Source: Verrucomicrobiota bacterium (lineage in GTDB: Bacteria; Verrucomicrobiota; Verrucomicrobiia; Limisphaerales; VHDF01). Taken from it: a DNA stretch of 64,000 nt. Numbering within the stretch: position 1 is the first letter of the stretch; each line of letters begins with the position of its first letter. The notes beneath the pieces were generated by a model. It saw nothing but the letters and a program-made list of their open reading frames with translations. It was not told the origin of the DNA and made no database searches. The stretch covers positions 1 through 64,000 of the forward strand of contig VHDF01000021.1 of the NCBI GenBank assembly GCA_016871495.1, written 5' to 3'. The position numbers were made by a program, and so were the translations under genes. This document shows, piece after piece, positions 54,284 through 62,762 of the stretch.

Positions 54284-55153
54284 TCAATCCAGCATGTCGA
54301 AGCGCTGGGCTTTGCCGGGTTGAGGGGGTGGGGGAGCGGATTCGACCGCAGGAGGAGCCGGGACTCCGGAATCCACGGGAGGGCCGTTGGACGGGCCCGG
54401 GGCCAGGACCACTTCCACGCCGCGCGAACGGAGGTCCGAGACCCACCGGCCGGGTGCGGCCGCATCGGTCACCAACACGTCGATTTGGTCCAGCACACAC
54501 AATTGAGCCAGGGAGCGCTTCCCGAACTTGGTATGGTCCAGGCAAAGAATGACCTTGCGCGCCGCAGTTAACATGGCGCGCTGGATGTCGATGAGCAGCA
54601 CGTGGGAGTTGGACACCCCTTCGGCGTCGATGCCGCCCGCCCCCATGATGGCGACGTCCGCGTGCATTTTGGAGAAGGCCTCCACCGCGACCGGTCCGTA
54701 AAGCACGCCGAGGCGTGGATAGAGCACTCCTCCGGAAACCATGACCTCGAGACGGTTCGAGGTTGCGAAGAGATTGGCCACCGGGAGCGAGTGAGTCAGG
54801 ATTTGCGGCGTTTTCTCCTCCAAATAGCGGGCCACATGAAAAACCGTCGTGCCGGCATCCAGAATGACGCTTTGATTGGGGAGAATCAGGCTGGCACAGG
54901 CTTTGGCGATGGCCTCCTTTTCCGACAACTGCTGGGTGTCTCTCGTGGCAAAGACAAACTCATCCGTCGCCGGATTGACCAATCTCGCCCCGCCATGAGT
55001 CCTTTTGACCGAACCTTTGGTTTCCAAAGCATCCAGGTCACGACGCACGGTGGAAATCGAGGCATCCACCAGTTCCGATAACTCGTCCAGGGAGGCGAAT
55101 TCCATGCGTCCAAGATAGTCTTCGATCCTTTTTTGACGCTCTTCGGGCTGCAT
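54284..55153 (-). CDS. DeoR-family transcriptional regulator of the microcompartment
   Basis: 289 residues. The N-terminal winged helix-turn-helix (about 1-57) has the family pattern RIEDYLGRMEFASLDELSEL...STVRRDLDALE. The C-terminal sugar-phosphate sensor domain carries LILPNQSVILDAGTTVFHVA, VMVSGGVLYPRLGVLYGP and CLDHTKFGKRSLAQ. The last ~45 residues are Pro-rich and extra. It is divergent from pduL across an 83-bp intergenic region with two dyads, and most likely represses the operon until a sugar phosphate binds; this is an inference from the family and layout. Confidence 0.92.
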   Translation of the reverse strand: MQPEERQKRIEDYLGRMEFASLDELSELVDASISTVRRDLDALETKGSVKRTHGGARLVNPATDEFVFATRDTQQLSEKEAIAKACASLILPNQSVILDAGTTVFHVARYLEEKTPQILTHSLPVANLFATSNRLEVMVSGGVLYPRLGVLYGPVAVEAFSKMHADVAIMGAGGIDAEGVSNSHVLLIDIQRAMLTAARKVILCLDHTKFGKRSLAQLCVLDQIDVLVTDAAAPGRWVSDLRSRGVEVVLAPGPSNGPPVDSGVPAPPAVESAPPPPQPGKAQRFDMLD

Positions 55154-55236
55154 CTTTCACAAACGTGAAAGAAAATGGTAGATTTTGCAATCTTTGTTTG
55201 ACATTTTCCTTTCAAAGCTTAGAAAGGTGACAGTTT
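55153..55236 (+). promoter_or_regulatory. Divergent promoter/operator region of the BMC locus
   Basis: TCTTTCAC-AAAC-GTGAAAGA (55153-55172) is an 8-bp dyad, partly overlapping the deoR start. CCTTTC...GAAAGG (55208-55227) is a second dyad just upstream of pduL. TTGACA at 55198-55203 is a candidate -35 for pduL; no perfect -10 was found at 17 bp. AAGGTGA is the ribosome binding site of pduL. The dyads share TTTC/GAAA cores and are plausible DeoR operators. Confidence 0.65.
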
Positions 55237-55914
55237 ATGGCCGTTCTTGATTCGATTCCACATCGATCTGTCGTTGAGCATTGGGTGCGTCAGGCTGTTT
55301 ACCAGCGCATGGGCAAGCCTTTGCCGCGCACGGCGGCGGCCCCCAACGCTTTGGTGGTGAATGTGAGTGCCCGGCATTGTCATCTGACCCAGGAGGCGGT
55401 GGAGGCCTTGTTTGGCAAGGGGCATCAGCTCGGGGTGCATAAGTGGCTGTATCAGGAGGGTCAGTTTGCCGCGAAGGAAACGGTGACGCTGATCGGTCCG
55501 CGCAGCCGCATCATTTCGAACCTGCGCATTCTGGGTCCCTGCCGCACGTTGAATCAGGTGGAATTGTCTTACACCGACGGGATCGCGCTCGGTTTCGATT
55601 TGCCTTTGCGGATCTCGGGCAACATCAAAGGGACGCTGGGGTGCATGCTCATGGGGCCGGCGGGATTTTTTGAAATGCCTGAAGGCGTGATCCGCGCCTT
55701 GCGGCACGTGCATATGGGGCCTGCGGATGCAGCCTATTACGGCGTCAAGGCGGGCGAAGCGATGAAGCTCCGCCTGGGCGGGCCCTGCGGCATTACGTTG
55801 GATCAAATGCTCGTGCGCGTGGATCCCAGCTTCAAGCTGGAGGTTCACATCGACACCGATGAAGGCAATGCCTGCAATTTACAGCCCGACACCCCTTGCG
55901 AGCTGACGATTTAA
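55237..55914 (+). CDS. pduL: Phosphotransacylase of PduL type
   Basis: 225 residues. It converts an acyl-CoA (propionyl- or lactyl-type) and phosphate to acyl phosphate and CoA inside the shell. PduL metal-binding histidine motifs: [11 protein letters not shown] (about 45-55), [13 protein letters not shown] and [11 protein letters not shown] near the end. The N-terminal amphipathic helix ([15 protein letters not shown]) looks like an encapsulation peptide. First structural gene of the operon, with AAGGTGA upstream; BMC-H follows after 53 bp. Confidence 0.93.
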   Translation: MAVLDSIPHRSVVEHWVRQAVYQRMGKPLPRTAAAPNALVVNVSARHCHLTQEAVEALFGKGHQLGVHKWLYQEGQFAAKETVTLIGPRSRIISNLRILGPCRTLNQVELSYTDGIALGFDLPLRISGNIKGTLGCMLMGPAGFFEMPEGVIRALRHVHMGPADAAYYGVKAGEAMKLRLGGPCGITLDQMLVRVDPSFKLEVHIDTDEGNACNLQPDTPCELTI

Positions 55915-55967
55915 GGAACCACGGCGAACACGAATCAACCTTTCAACCCTCAACCACACAACAACAA

Positions 55968-56258
55968 ATGAGCGAAGCACTCGGAATGATCGAAACGAAG
56001 GGCTACATCGGCGCGGTAGAAGCCAGTGATGCCATGGTGAAAGCTGCCAATGTGACTTTGGTGCAAACCATCCCCATCGGCGGCGGACTCATCACGGTCC
56101 TGGCCAAAGGCGACGTCGGCAGCGTCAAGGCTGCCGTGGATGCCGGAGCCAAGGCGGCGTCCAAGGTGGGCGAGCTCATCAGCTCCCACATTCTCGCGCG
56201 TCCACATGAGGATCTGTTGAAGGTCTTCGTGCCCACGGCAACGGCGGTGAAGAAGTAA
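55968..56258 (+). CDS. BMC-H shell protein 1
   Basis: 96 residues, the hexameric shell subunit of bacterial microcompartments. Typical fold: [27 protein letters not shown]..., [29 protein letters not shown]. The pore loop reads IPIGGGLIT (G-G-G at the pore), unlike the paralogues. Start ATG 55968; a longer frame to 55896 is out of the domain and rejected. The next BMC-H gene lies 23 bp downstream. Confidence 0.95.
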   Translation: MSEALGMIETKGYIGAVEASDAMVKAANVTLVQTIPIGGGLITVLAKGDVGSVKAAVDAGAKAASKVGELISSHILARPHEDLLKVFVPTATAVKK

Positions 56259-56281
56259 CAAACCTTTCAACCAACTCAATT

Positions 56282-56560
56282 ATGCCACAACAAGCCATTG
56301 GAATGATCGAATGCAAAGGCCTGTGCGCGTTGCTGGAAGCCAGCGACGCGGCCTTGAAGGCCGCCAACGTCACCCTGACAGGCTGGGAGAAAGTCGGCAG
56401 CGGCTATGTCACCGCGTTCTTCCGCGGAGACGTCGCGGCGGTCAAGGCCGCGACGGACGCCGGGGCCGCGGCGGCTTCCCAGGTCGGCCAAGTCATCAGC
56501 GTGCAAGTGATCCCGCGTCCGCACGAAGGGCTGAGCACCTTGGGACGCTGGCTGCAGTAA
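56282..56560 (+). CDS. BMC-H shell protein 2
   Basis: 92 residues, same Pfam00936-type fold as its neighbour ([59 protein letters not shown]). The pore loop reads [11 protein letters not shown] (G-S-G), the most common type in shell hexamers. The C-terminus ends GRWLQ, without the lysine-rich tail of shell protein 3. Confidence 0.95.
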   Translation: MPQQAIGMIECKGLCALLEASDAALKAANVTLTGWEKVGSGYVTAFFRGDVAAVKAATDAGAAAASQVGQVISVQVIPRPHEGLSTLGRWLQ

Positions 56561-56642
56561 ACCGATCCCGGCCTCCATCTCTCCGCCCCCGTTTGAAAGG
56601 GCGGCGAGCTTGGGCGCTGAACGTCTCCACCGCCTCATCGCG

Positions 56643-57833
56643 TTGAAAATCCTGGTCGCCAATCTCGGTTCCACTTCCTTGAAGTGGCGTTTGTTTCAGT
56701 TCTCAGAAGGGACTGAAACCATGCTGCACAAGGGCGGACTCGAGCGAGTGACCGATTATTCGAAGGCGATCGAGCAATGTTTGGCGAGCTTGAAGGAGTC
56801 CGGACATATCCGTTCCGAAACCGAGCTGGCCGCGGTTGGATTCAAGACCGTGGTGGCCAAGGATGTTTCGGGATGTGTGCTTCTGGACGAAAGCGTTCTG
56901 GCGGCGATGGAAGCCTATTCCGGGTTGGCGCCGGCGCATAATCCGCCCTACATCGCGGGCATTCGTCTCTTTCGCCAGCGCATGCCTCAGGCACCGCTGG
57001 TGGGATTGTTCGAGACGGCCTTTTATCAATGGGCGCCCGAGGCGGCCATGCGGTACGCGGTGCCGGATTCCTGGTTCCAACTTGGCATCCGGCGTTGGGG
57101 GTTTCACGGGGCAAGCCACAAATTCATCGCCGAACGCAGCGCGGAAATGCTGGGACGGAACGACGTGGCGGCGAGGGTTCGGGCGCTTTACACGGGAGGC
57201 AGCGCGGCCTCTTTGAGCGGCTCCGATCTGCGGGTGATTTCCTGCCACCTCGGCGGCAGTTCCTCGATCACCGGCATCCGCAACGGAGTGGCGGTGGGCA
57301 ACAGCCTTGGCATGAGTCCGCAATCCGGTTTGCCGCACAACAACCGGGTCGGTGATTTGGACGCCGAAGCGCTGCCCTACGCGGTGAAGGCGCTGGGGCT
57401 TTCCGTGGAGGAAGCGCAACGGCAGTTGAGCAAGGAAGGCGGACTCCAAGGGCTGAGCGGCGGGATTTCCAACGACGTGCGCGATTTGCAGCAAGCGGCG
57501 GCGGGCGGAAACGCCAAGGCGCAACTGGCGATGGACGTGCTCGTGCATGAGGCGCGGCGGTGGATGGGGGGGTATTTTTTCCAGCTCAACGGGGCGGATG
57601 CCATCGTCTTCACGGCGGGCATTGGTGAGAACCGCCCCGAATTGCGCGCGGCCCTGTGCGCCAACCTGGACCAGGTGGGCGTGGTGCTGGACGCCGGGAA
57701 GAACGCGGCGTTGCGAGGCGCGGAAGGCGAGATCAGCGCGCCGGAATCGCGCGTGAAGGTCCTGGTCATTCCCGCCAACGAGGAGTTGGTGGTCGCGCGT
57801 GAAACCCAGCGATGGCTGCAGCAATCGCGATAA
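56643..57833 (+). CDS. Acetate/propionate kinase homologue
   Basis: About 396 residues if translation begins at the TTG 56643 (KILVANLGSTSLKW); an upstream TTG at 56610 is also possible. Acetokinase motifs: NLGSTSLKW, FETAFYQW, RRWGFHGASHKFIAERSAEMLG, ISCHLGGSSSITGIRNG and VFTAGIGENRPEL. It should turn acyl phosphate from PduL into the acid with ATP formation. This would give the pathway its energy yield, cytosolic or shell-associated. It sits between BMC-H genes 2 and 3. Confidence 0.93.
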   Translation: MKILVANLGSTSLKWRLFQFSEGTETMLHKGGLERVTDYSKAIEQCLASLKESGHIRSETELAAVGFKTVVAKDVSGCVLLDESVLAAMEAYSGLAPAHNPPYIAGIRLFRQRMPQAPLVGLFETAFYQWAPEAAMRYAVPDSWFQLGIRRWGFHGASHKFIAERSAEMLGRNDVAARVRALYTGGSAASLSGSDLRVISCHLGGSSSITGIRNGVAVGNSLGMSPQSGLPHNNRVGDLDAEALPYAVKALGLSVEEAQRQLSKEGGLQGLSGGISNDVRDLQQAAAGGNAKAQLAMDVLVHEARRWMGGYFFQLNGADAIVFTAGIGENRPELRAALCANLDQVGVVLDAGKNAALRGAEGEISAPESRVKVLVIPANEELVVARETQRWLQQSR

Positions 57834-57917
57834 TTTTTTAGAAAACGGCGCTGCCTGAAAGGGCGCGCCCGGCGGACCCCGCCGAAATCTCGATCAACAG
57901 AAAACAAGACTGAACTT

Positions 57918-58208
57918 ATGGGACAACAAGCCATTGGAATGCTCGAAACACGCGGCCTGGTCGCCCTGGTGGAAGGGACTGACGCCATGCTCAAGGCCGC
58001 CAACGTGGAACTCGTGGGCCCGATGACCCAGGTCGGCAACGCCCTGGTCACCGCGGTCGTCGTGGGTGACGTCGCGGCGGTCAAGGCCGCGACCGACGCC
58101 GGCGCGCAAGCGATCAAGGCCATCAAAGGCGACTTGGTCAGCGTGCACGTGATCGCGCGTCCGCATCCGGACACGGACACGATTCTGCCCAAGAAGAAGA
58201 CGGCCTGA
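57918..58208 (+). CDS. BMC-H shell protein 3, atypical pore
   Basis: 96 residues, close in fold to shell proteins 1 and 2 ([52 protein letters not shown]). The pore-loop equivalent reads TQVGNALVTAV (G-N-A) instead of GSG or GGG, and the tail is KKKTA. PVM-type loci as I know them usually have two BMC-H; this one has three. BMC-P 1 starts 11 bp downstream. Confidence 0.93.
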   Translation: MGQQAIGMLETRGLVALVEGTDAMLKAANVELVGPMTQVGNALVTAVVVGDVAAVKAATDAGAQAIKAIKGDLVSVHVIARPHPDTDTILPKKKTA

Positions 58209-58219
58209 CCCCACGCGCT

Positions 58220-58531
58220 ATGTTCCTCGCGCGCGTCGAAGGGTCGGTCGTGGCCACCAAAAAGGAAGCCAGCATGAGCGGCCGCAAGCTGCTCCTGCTG
58301 CGCCCGCAACTGGTGGACGACAAGGATCCATCCAAGTTCCGCCCCGGTTCGAACACGATCGTGGCGGTGGACAGCGTGGGCGCCGGCGTGGGCGAGATGG
58401 TGTTGTTTTGTCAGGGCAGTTCGGCGCGGCTGGCGGGTGGATTGAAAGAGGCGCCGGTGGACGCGGTGATCATCGGGATCGTGGATTCGGTGGACGTGTT
58501 CGGGCGGCAAACTTACAACGCGAAAAGTTAG
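58220..58531 (+). CDS. BMC-P (EutN/CcmL-type) pentameric vertex protein 1
   Basis: 103 residues with MFLARVEGSVVATKKEASMSGRKLLLLRPQL and NTIVAVDSVGAGVGEMVLFCQGSSAR, the hallmarks of the pentamer that caps shell vertices. A conserved IGIVDSVDVFG strand lies near the end. One of three BMC-P genes in the operon. Confidence 0.95.
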   Translation: MFLARVEGSVVATKKEASMSGRKLLLLRPQLVDDKDPSKFRPGSNTIVAVDSVGAGVGEMVLFCQGSSARLAGGLKEAPVDAVIIGIVDSVDVFGRQTYNAKS

Positions 58532-58605
58532 GACTGCGGGCGGCGCCGAAAAGCGCGCGGTGGAGCCCGTGAGTGGCGAAGGCGGATTTCCGAGGTGTCA
58601 AGATT

Positions 58606-60105
58606 ATGAGCGCGATCAACGAGGCATTGATTCGAGACGTGGTGGCGGAGGTGCTGGGCCGGCTTGGGGCCAGAGCGGGCGCGGGGTCCAGTGCGACGGC
58701 GGCCAAGCCGGACTGCGGATGCAGCGGCAAGCCGGGAGGCATTCCCGCAGTGAGACCCGTCGCGACGGGCGGCGTTCAAGGTGTCTTTCAAGACGCCTCC
58801 CAGGCGTGCGCGGCGGCGCACGAGGGCTATTTGCAGCTGCAAAAAAAGGGGCTGGCGGCCCGGCGCAAAGTGGAGGAGATCGTGAAAACCATGGCGGAAG
58901 CGAACGCCGTGGAGTGGGGCAAGATCGAGTTGGAGGAGACGAAGATCGGCCGGCTCGATCACAAAATTGAAAAGCTGCAGATCATCAAGCTGGTGCCGGG
59001 CGTGGACTGGCTGCGCCCGGACGGACGCAGCGGCGATCATGGCATCACGCTGGAGGAGTACACGCCGTTCGGCGTGGTGGCGGCGATCACCCCCTCGACG
59101 CATTCCATTCCGACTTTAAGCGGGAACATCGTGAACATTGTCGCGGCGGGGAACGCGGTCGTGTTCAATCCGCACCCTTCGGCAGCGCGGTGCGCGGCGC
59201 TTGCCGTGCGGGCCTACAATCAAGCCATTGAGCGGGAGACGGGGATCGCAAATCTGGTCACGATCGTTGAGCAGCCGACGATGGATTCGTTCAAGACGAT
59301 TTGCGCTCATGAAGCCGTGCGTCTGCTGCTCGTGACGGGCGGGCCCGGCGTGGTCAAGGCGGCGATGCAAACCGGGAAACGCGCGATTTGCGCCGGTCCG
59401 GGAAATCCTCCCGTGTACGTGGACGACACCGCCTGCATGAAGCGGGCGGCCAAGGCGATCATTCAAGGCGGGGCTTACGACAACAATCTGCTGTGCATCG
59501 GCGAGAAAGAGGTGTTCGCCCTGGAAAACGTCGCCGACAAGTTGATGTCCGAGATGGAGAAACATGGCGCGCTCCGGTTGAACAGCGCGCAACTCGAGGC
59601 GTTGACCCGGGCCGCGTTTACCTTCAAGCCGGGAGAAGGCGGGGGATGTCGGCACGCGTCGGTCAACAAGGATTTCATCGGCAGGGACGCGGCGGTGCTG
59701 GCGAAAGCGGCCGGGCTGGCGGCGCCTGCGGGCACCCAGTTGCTGTTCGCGGAGACGGACGCCTCGCATCCTTTCGTGGTGGAGGAGCAGATGATGCCCT
59801 TCGTGCCCGTGGTGAGGGTGAAGAACCTGGAGGAAGGCATCCGGCGTTCGCTGGAAGCCGAGCACGGCTACAAGCATACGAGCATCATTCATTCCCACGA
59901 CGTGGAAACGATGACGGCGATGGGCCGGGCGCTGGACACCACCCTGTTCATCAAGAACGGGCCGTGCATGGCGGGCTTGGGTTTGGGCGGGGAAGGATAT
60001 CTGAGTTATTCCATCGCCACGCCGACCGGCGAAGGCGTCACCAATCCTCGAACCTTCACCCGCGTGCGGCGCTGCGTGATGGTCGATAATTTGAGAATCT
60101 ATTGA
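58606..60105 (+). CDS. CoA-acylating aldehyde dehydrogenase (PduP type)
   Basis: 499 residues from the ATG at 58606. The N-terminal helix (INEALIRDVVAEVLGRLGA) is an encapsulation peptide, followed by a linker with CGCSG. The dehydrogenase domain has the catalytic Cys about 297 in GAYDNNLLCIGEKEV and TPFGVVAAITPSTHSIPT. It oxidises an aldehyde such as lactaldehyde or propionaldehyde with NAD+ and CoA to acyl-CoA, inside the lumen. Confidence 0.95.
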   Translation: MSAINEALIRDVVAEVLGRLGARAGAGSSATAAKPDCGCSGKPGGIPAVRPVATGGVQGVFQDASQACAAAHEGYLQLQKKGLAARRKVEEIVKTMAEANAVEWGKIELEETKIGRLDHKIEKLQIIKLVPGVDWLRPDGRSGDHGITLEEYTPFGVVAAITPSTHSIPTLSGNIVNIVAAGNAVVFNPHPSAARCAALAVRAYNQAIERETGIANLVTIVEQPTMDSFKTICAHEAVRLLLVTGGPGVVKAAMQTGKRAICAGPGNPPVYVDDTACMKRAAKAIIQGGAYDNNLLCIGEKEVFALENVADKLMSEMEKHGALRLNSAQLEALTRAAFTFKPGEGGGCRHASVNKDFIGRDAAVLAKAAGLAAPAGTQLLFAETDASHPFVVEEQMMPFVPVVRVKNLEEGIRRSLEAEHGYKHTSIIHSHDVETMTAMGRALDTTLFIKNGPCMAGLGLGGEGYLSYSIATPTGEGVTNPRTFTRVRRCVMVDNLRIY

Positions 60106-60147
60106 GGCGCGGCTCTTCCGCGCGGCGGAACGCTCCAACATTCACTC

Positions 60148-60426
60148 ATGCTCCTCGCCCGTGTCGAAGGCAACGTGGTCGCCACCCGCAAACACCCGAG
60201 CTTCGAGGGTTGGCGGCTGGTGATCTGCCAGCCGATCGGGGTGTCCGGGGAACCAGAAGGCGCGCCGCAAATCGCCATCGACGCCCATGGCGCCGGCATG
60301 CACCAGCAAGTGGTGATTTCCTCGGACGGCTCGGCGGCGCGCGCCGCGGTGGGTGATCCCAAAAGCCCCGCCCGCTGGCTGGTGCTCGGCGTGGTGGACG
60401 AGCGAGAACCCGGGGTGCGCCTATGA
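60148..60426 (+). CDS. BMC-P vertex protein 2
   Basis: 92 residues: MLLARVEGNVVATRKHPSFEGWRLVICQPIG, IAIDAHGAGMHQQVVISSDGSAAR, LVLGVVDEREPGVRL. The start of BMC-P 3 overlaps its stop by four bases (ATGA), so the two are translationally coupled and may be made in fixed ratio. Confidence 0.95.
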   Translation: MLLARVEGNVVATRKHPSFEGWRLVICQPIGVSGEPEGAPQIAIDAHGAGMHQQVVISSDGSAARAAVGDPKSPARWLVLGVVDEREPGVRL

Positions 60427-60746
60427 AACTCGGCACCGTCATCGGACGCGTCACTCTGAGCAAGGTGGTCCCTGAGCTGGAAGGGGGCCGCTGGTTGTTG
60501 GTTTCGCCTTACGCGCGCGAACAGTATGAGCTCGGCGTGAGCGCGGCGCCGGCCCTCAGCCGGGATCCGAGCTTGGTCATCTACGATGCGTTGGGGGGCG
60601 GAGTCGGACAAACCGTCGGTTACATCGAGGGCCGGGAAGCCGCGCAACCGCTGGATCCGCCAGCCCCGATCGACGCCATCAACGCGGCGCTGGTGGACGA
60701 GATTTTTTTCAACCCGTGGAAACCAGGCCCTCCTGCTTCCCGTTAG
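60423..60746 (+). CDS. BMC-P vertex protein 3
   Basis: 107 residues: MKLGTVIGRVTLSKVVPELEGGRWLLVSP, LVIYDALGGGVGQTVGYIEGREAA, then a C-terminal extension (AINAALVDEIFFNPW) that is not in the other two and could contact cargo or other shell parts. The aldolase gene starts 9 bp downstream. Confidence 0.93.
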   Translation: MKLGTVIGRVTLSKVVPELEGGRWLLVSPYAREQYELGVSAAPALSRDPSLVIYDALGGGVGQTVGYIEGREAAQPLDPPAPIDAINAALVDEIFFNPWKPGPPASR

Positions 60747-60755
60747 CTTGAGATT

Positions 60756-61802
60756 ATGAGCCATGTCATTACCGCCAAAGAAGTCGAACAACTGCTCGCC
60801 AAGGACGGCGATTTGAAGCATTTGCCCGCGGACGCGTTGTTGACGCCCAGCGCGCGCGACGCGATTCGCGAGTTCGAGAACGCGCGGAGAAACGGGCCGA
60901 GTGGCGGCGCCGCTTCCCCGGCCCCGACCGCGCCCGCGAAACCCCTCAGCTCCCAATCGCCCCGGTCCGAACTCGAGGCGTATTTTCGCTCCCCGGAGGC
61001 CGGGGCGCTCCAGGAGCAGTTGTGCGACATTGGGCGCCGGCTGTGGGGACGCGCTTATGTCGATGGTAACGGGGGCAATCTGGCCATTCGGGTGGGCGAG
61101 GACGTCGCGCTCTGCACGCCGACGCTGGTGAGCAAGGGATTCATGAAGCCGGCGGACATGTGCCTGGTGGATTTTGAGGGGAACCAATTGTGCGGTGAAA
61201 AGCGGCGCACCAGCGAAATCCTGATGCACCTGCAGATCATGAAGCGGCAGCCTCGCGCGGTGGCCACGGTTCATTGCCATCCGCCCTACAGCACCGGATT
61301 CGCCGTGGCCGGCATCGAACCGCCGACCTGCATGATTCCCGAATACGAAGTCTTCTCCTCGGTGGCGATCGCCCCTTACCGCACCCCGGGCACGCCCGAA
61401 ATGGGCAAGCTGGTGGCGGACTTGGTGGACAAACACAACACCATTCTCATGGCCAATCACGGCGTGGTTTCGTGGAGCCACAACAGCCTGGAGGACGCCT
61501 ATTTCAAGATGGAGATTCTGGAGGCGTATTGCCGGACGGTGCTGGTGACGGCGCAGTTGGGGGTGCCGGCGAAAACCATGACTCCCGGCCAGTTGCAAGA
61601 TCTGCTGCGCATCAAACAGAGTCTGGGCATTCCGGATCCGCGGCATGGCTTGAAAGAGTGCGAACTTTGCGACAACGCGGAATGGCGTCCGGGTGTGACG
61701 TGTGCGATCCCTCCCAAACCCGAATCCGCGGCGGCGTTCGACTCGGAGGCGGAGGCGGCGGTCAAGGCGATCACCGACCAAATTCTATCGAACATGAAGT
61801 GA
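60756..61802 (+). CDS. Class II aldolase (fuculose-/rhamnulose-phosphate aldolase type)
   Basis: 348 residues. The N-terminal helix (SHVITAKEVEQLLAKDG) is an encapsulation peptide, then a Pro/Ala-rich linker (about 47-70). The AraD/FucA fold shows NGGNLAIRV, the catalytic Glu154 (RTSEIL) and zinc ligands H173, H175 (VHCHPPYST) and H235 (ANHGVVS). It would split a deoxysugar phosphate into DHAP and lactaldehyde in the lumen. Extra C-terminal cysteines (CELCDNAEWRPGVTC) are unusual and could form a metal or structural site. Confidence 0.93.
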   Translation: MSHVITAKEVEQLLAKDGDLKHLPADALLTPSARDAIREFENARRNGPSGGAASPAPTAPAKPLSSQSPRSELEAYFRSPEAGALQEQLCDIGRRLWGRAYVDGNGGNLAIRVGEDVALCTPTLVSKGFMKPADMCLVDFEGNQLCGEKRRTSEILMHLQIMKRQPRAVATVHCHPPYSTGFAVAGIEPPTCMIPEYEVFSSVAIAPYRTPGTPEMGKLVADLVDKHNTILMANHGVVSWSHNSLEDAYFKMEILEAYCRTVLVTAQLGVPAKTMTPGQLQDLLRIKQSLGIPDPRHGLKECELCDNAEWRPGVTCAIPPKPESAAAFDSEAEAAVKAITDQILSNMK

Positions 61803-61826
61803 AATGCGGGAGGGAGACTCGTTGAT

Positions 61827-62753
61827 ATGAAAGTGACGATTATCGGCGGTGGCGGACGGGTGGGTTCGTGCGCGGCGTTTGCCCTGCAATGTGGCGGATT
61901 GGTTTCGTCAATTCAGATTCTGGACGCGAACAAGGATTTGGCGGACGGAGAAGCGCTGGATTTGTTGCACGGCAGCGCGTTTTGCGGGGACCAGAGGATC
62001 TACGCGGGAGATTACGCGCGGGCGGCGGACAGCGACCTTTTTCTGATCACGGCAGGGTTGCGGAGGAAACCCGATGAATCCCGGCTTGATCTGATCAACC
62101 GCAACGTGGCGCTGTTCCTCGGCATCCTGGACAGCATCAAGTCCGCGGGATTCAAGAAGGACGCGCAAGTGTTCGTGGTGTCGAATCCGGTGGATATTCT
62201 GACGCATCTGGCCGCGCAGCGGTTGGGGCTGCCCTGGCACCAGGTTTACGGGCTGGGGACGATGCTCGACACGTCGCGCTTCAGCTCGTTGATTGCGGAT
62301 GAGCTCAAACTGGCGCCGACGCAGGTCAAGGCGTTAATCCTGGGCGAGCACGGAGACTCGATGATACCGGTCTGGTCGAGCGCCGCGGTGAACGGGCTGC
62401 CTCTGGCGGGGCTGCCGGAATGCAACGCGGGTTTTCAAAACGCGGTCTTCGAGCGAACGAAGGGCAGCGGCGCCGAGGTGATCAAACGGAAGGGCGGAGC
62501 GGGTTGGGCGGTGGGCGTTGCCATCCGAGACGTCGTTCACGCGGTGCTGTTGAACAAGCAAACGCTGCTCCCGGTTTCCTCATGGATCCAGGGGGCCTAT
62601 GACATTCGCGACATCTGCCTGAGTGTGCCGTCGGTGGTCGGCCGGCGAGGCGTGGAGAAGCAAGTCGAAATCAAGCTGTGGCCCAAGGAACTCATGGGAT
62701 TGCAGGCTTCGGCCCGGGCGTTGAAGGAAACGCTGGCCAAGGTGAAAGCTTGA
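61827..62753 (+). CDS. L-lactate/malate dehydrogenase family enzyme
   Basis: 308 residues with NAD-binding TIIGGGGRVGSCAAF, catalytic His175 in LGEHGDSM and GLGTMLDTSRF. The substrate loop reads AGLRRKPDESR (76-86), with Arg80 at the position where LDH has Gln and MDH has Arg, so a dicarboxylate substrate or a broader 2-hydroxyacid/aldehyde role must be considered. In characterised PVM loci the homologue is described as a lactate dehydrogenase; NADH recycling is a plausible job. Spaced 24 bp after the aldolase. Confidence 0.9.
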   Translation: MKVTIIGGGGRVGSCAAFALQCGGLVSSIQILDANKDLADGEALDLLHGSAFCGDQRIYAGDYARAADSDLFLITAGLRRKPDESRLDLINRNVALFLGILDSIKSAGFKKDAQVFVVSNPVDILTHLAAQRLGLPWHQVYGLGTMLDTSRFSSLIADELKLAPTQVKALILGEHGDSMIPVWSSAAVNGLPLAGLPECNAGFQNAVFERTKGSGAEVIKRKGGAGWAVGVAIRDVVHAVLLNKQTLLPVSSWIQGAYDIRDICLSVPSVVGRRGVEKQVEIKLWPKELMGLQASARALKETLAKVKA

Positions 62754-62762
62754 TGCCGGACC

